DNA of 6,627 bases, taken from positions 1-6,627 of the forward strand of contig CAIKBP010000008.1 in the NCBI GenBank assembly GCA_903825695.1. Direction: 5' to 3'. Below are positions 6,154 to 6,627 of the stretch, piece by piece. Numbering within the stretch: the first letter of the stretch is position 1; every line of letters starts with the position of its first letter. Source of the stretch: an uncultured Verrucomicrobiota bacterium (GTDB taxonomy: Bacteria; Verrucomicrobiota; Verrucomicrobiia; Palsa-1439). Below the pieces are notes generated by a model. The model searched no databases, was not told the DNA's origin, and was given only the letters and a program-made list of their open reading frames with translations. The position numbers and the translations under genes were made by a program.

Positions 6154-6627
6154 AACGATCCGTGCATCCATCTCGCACCGTCGTCGATGTCGGTGAGTTC
6201 GGTCTGATCGACCGGATTCGACGGCAACTGGCGGCTGGCCCCAAAGTATTCGGGGCCGGCACAACGGCGCGGCGGTCGGTTGTCGTAGGCATCGGCGATG
6301 ATTGCGCGGTGCTGCGCGGCGCCGGCCGGGCGAAGTACCTGCTCTACACCTGCGATCCCGTGGTCGAGGGGGTTCATTACATTCCCGACACATCACCTCG
6401 CCGCGTCGGCTGGAAGGCGATGGCCCGTAACCTAAGCGACATTGCGGCGATGGGCGGCCAGCCTCGTTGGGCTGTGGTGAGCGTCGGTTTACGCTGTCGC
6501 ACTTCCGTGGCGTACGTGCAAGAATTGTATGCCGGCCTGCAATCCGCCGCGAAACAGTTCGGTTGCTACATTGTGGGCGGCGATACCACACATGTCAGCC
6601 ACGAACAATTCGTGGTCGTTGCGCTGC
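6150..6627 (+). CDS. thiL: Thiamine-monophosphate kinase ThiL (3'-truncated by window edge)
   Basis: Cytoplasmic enzyme that phosphorylates thiamine monophosphate with ATP to give thiamine pyrophosphate, the last step of coenzyme B1 synthesis. The first 159 codons of an expected ~310-340 are present; the frame stays open to the right edge. Family motifs occur in order: GEFGLIDRI (residues 15-23), GIGDDCAVL (47-55, the acidic metal/ATP-binding loop), CDPVVEGVHY (67-76), WKAMARNLSDIAAMGG (88-103, the signature helix with the N and D of the metal site), and IVGGDTT (about 141-147). The lead before GEFGLIDRI is about 14 residues, somewhat longer than in many homologues. The ATG overlaps the protease stop as ATGA and lacks a clear Shine-Dalgarno site, so translation probably depends on ribosomes arriving from the protease gene. 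The visible part has no broken motif. Confidence 0.95.
   Translation, partial: MKRSVHPSRTVVDVGEFGLIDRIRRQLAAGPKVFGAGTTARRSVVVGIGDDCAVLRGAGRAKYLLYTCDPVVEGVHYIPDTSPRRVGWKAMARNLSDIAAMGGQPRWAVVSVGLRCRTSVAYVQELYAGLQSAAKQFGCYIVGGDTTHVSHEQFVVVAL

Noticed and set aside
6000..6591. Minus-strand open frames opposite the end of the protease gene and thiL
   Set aside because: They oppose clear CPBP and ThiL motifs, are Arg/Pro-rich and carry no family signature.
1..6627. Mobile element, CRISPR array, tRNA, rRNA, riboswitch or defence system
   Set aside because: I found no transposase or integrase motifs, spaced direct repeats, tRNA-like cloverleaf or TPP riboswitch core; nearly all bases are accounted for by housekeeping-type genes and all gaps are shorter than 140 bp.

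Overview
The window reads as ordinary chromosomal DNA of a Gram-negative bacterium. It is moderately GC-rich, densely coded, and has no mobile elements, CRISPR array or RNA gene that I can see. An LptE-type lipoprotein and a BamD/YfiO-like TPR protein imply an outer membrane carrying LPS. The WRPGEGW motif after the signal peptide of the TPR protein, the style of the S20 protein and the gene order recall Verrucomicrobiota (Pedosphaera/Limisphaerales-like). That placement comes from memory of family features, not from a search, and is only moderately secure.

Layout: (1) 1-3146, plus strand: the 3' part of kdpD (cut by the left edge) and the complete kdpE, overlapping by ATGA; together they form the potassium-responsive two-component system. 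(2) 3147-3267: a short intergenic region with a good sigma70-type promoter for (3) rpsT (ribosomal protein S20, 3268-3534, plus). (4) 3552-5089, minus strand: a two-gene operon of a BamD-like TPR protein followed by an LptE-like lipoprotein, again joined by an ATGA overlap and meeting rpsT tail to tail with a 17-bp gap. (5) 5090-5226: a divergent intergenic region. (6) 5227-6627, plus strand: a CPBP-family intramembrane protease overlapping by ATGA with thiL (thiamine-monophosphate kinase), which runs off the right edge.

Working together: KdpD senses potassium or ionic stress and phosphorylates KdpE, which would activate a kdpFABC pump operon presumably lying left of the window. The TPR protein and LptE both serve outer-membrane biogenesis (insertion of beta-barrel proteins and LPS delivery by the LptD/E translocon), and their translational coupling makes sense. 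The CPBP protease and ThiL have no obvious biochemical link despite being coupled.

I found no convincing undescribed system. The points most worth a second look are the BamD-like protein without a lipobox, its coupling to LptE, the protease-thiL coupling, and a few small sequence curiosities.
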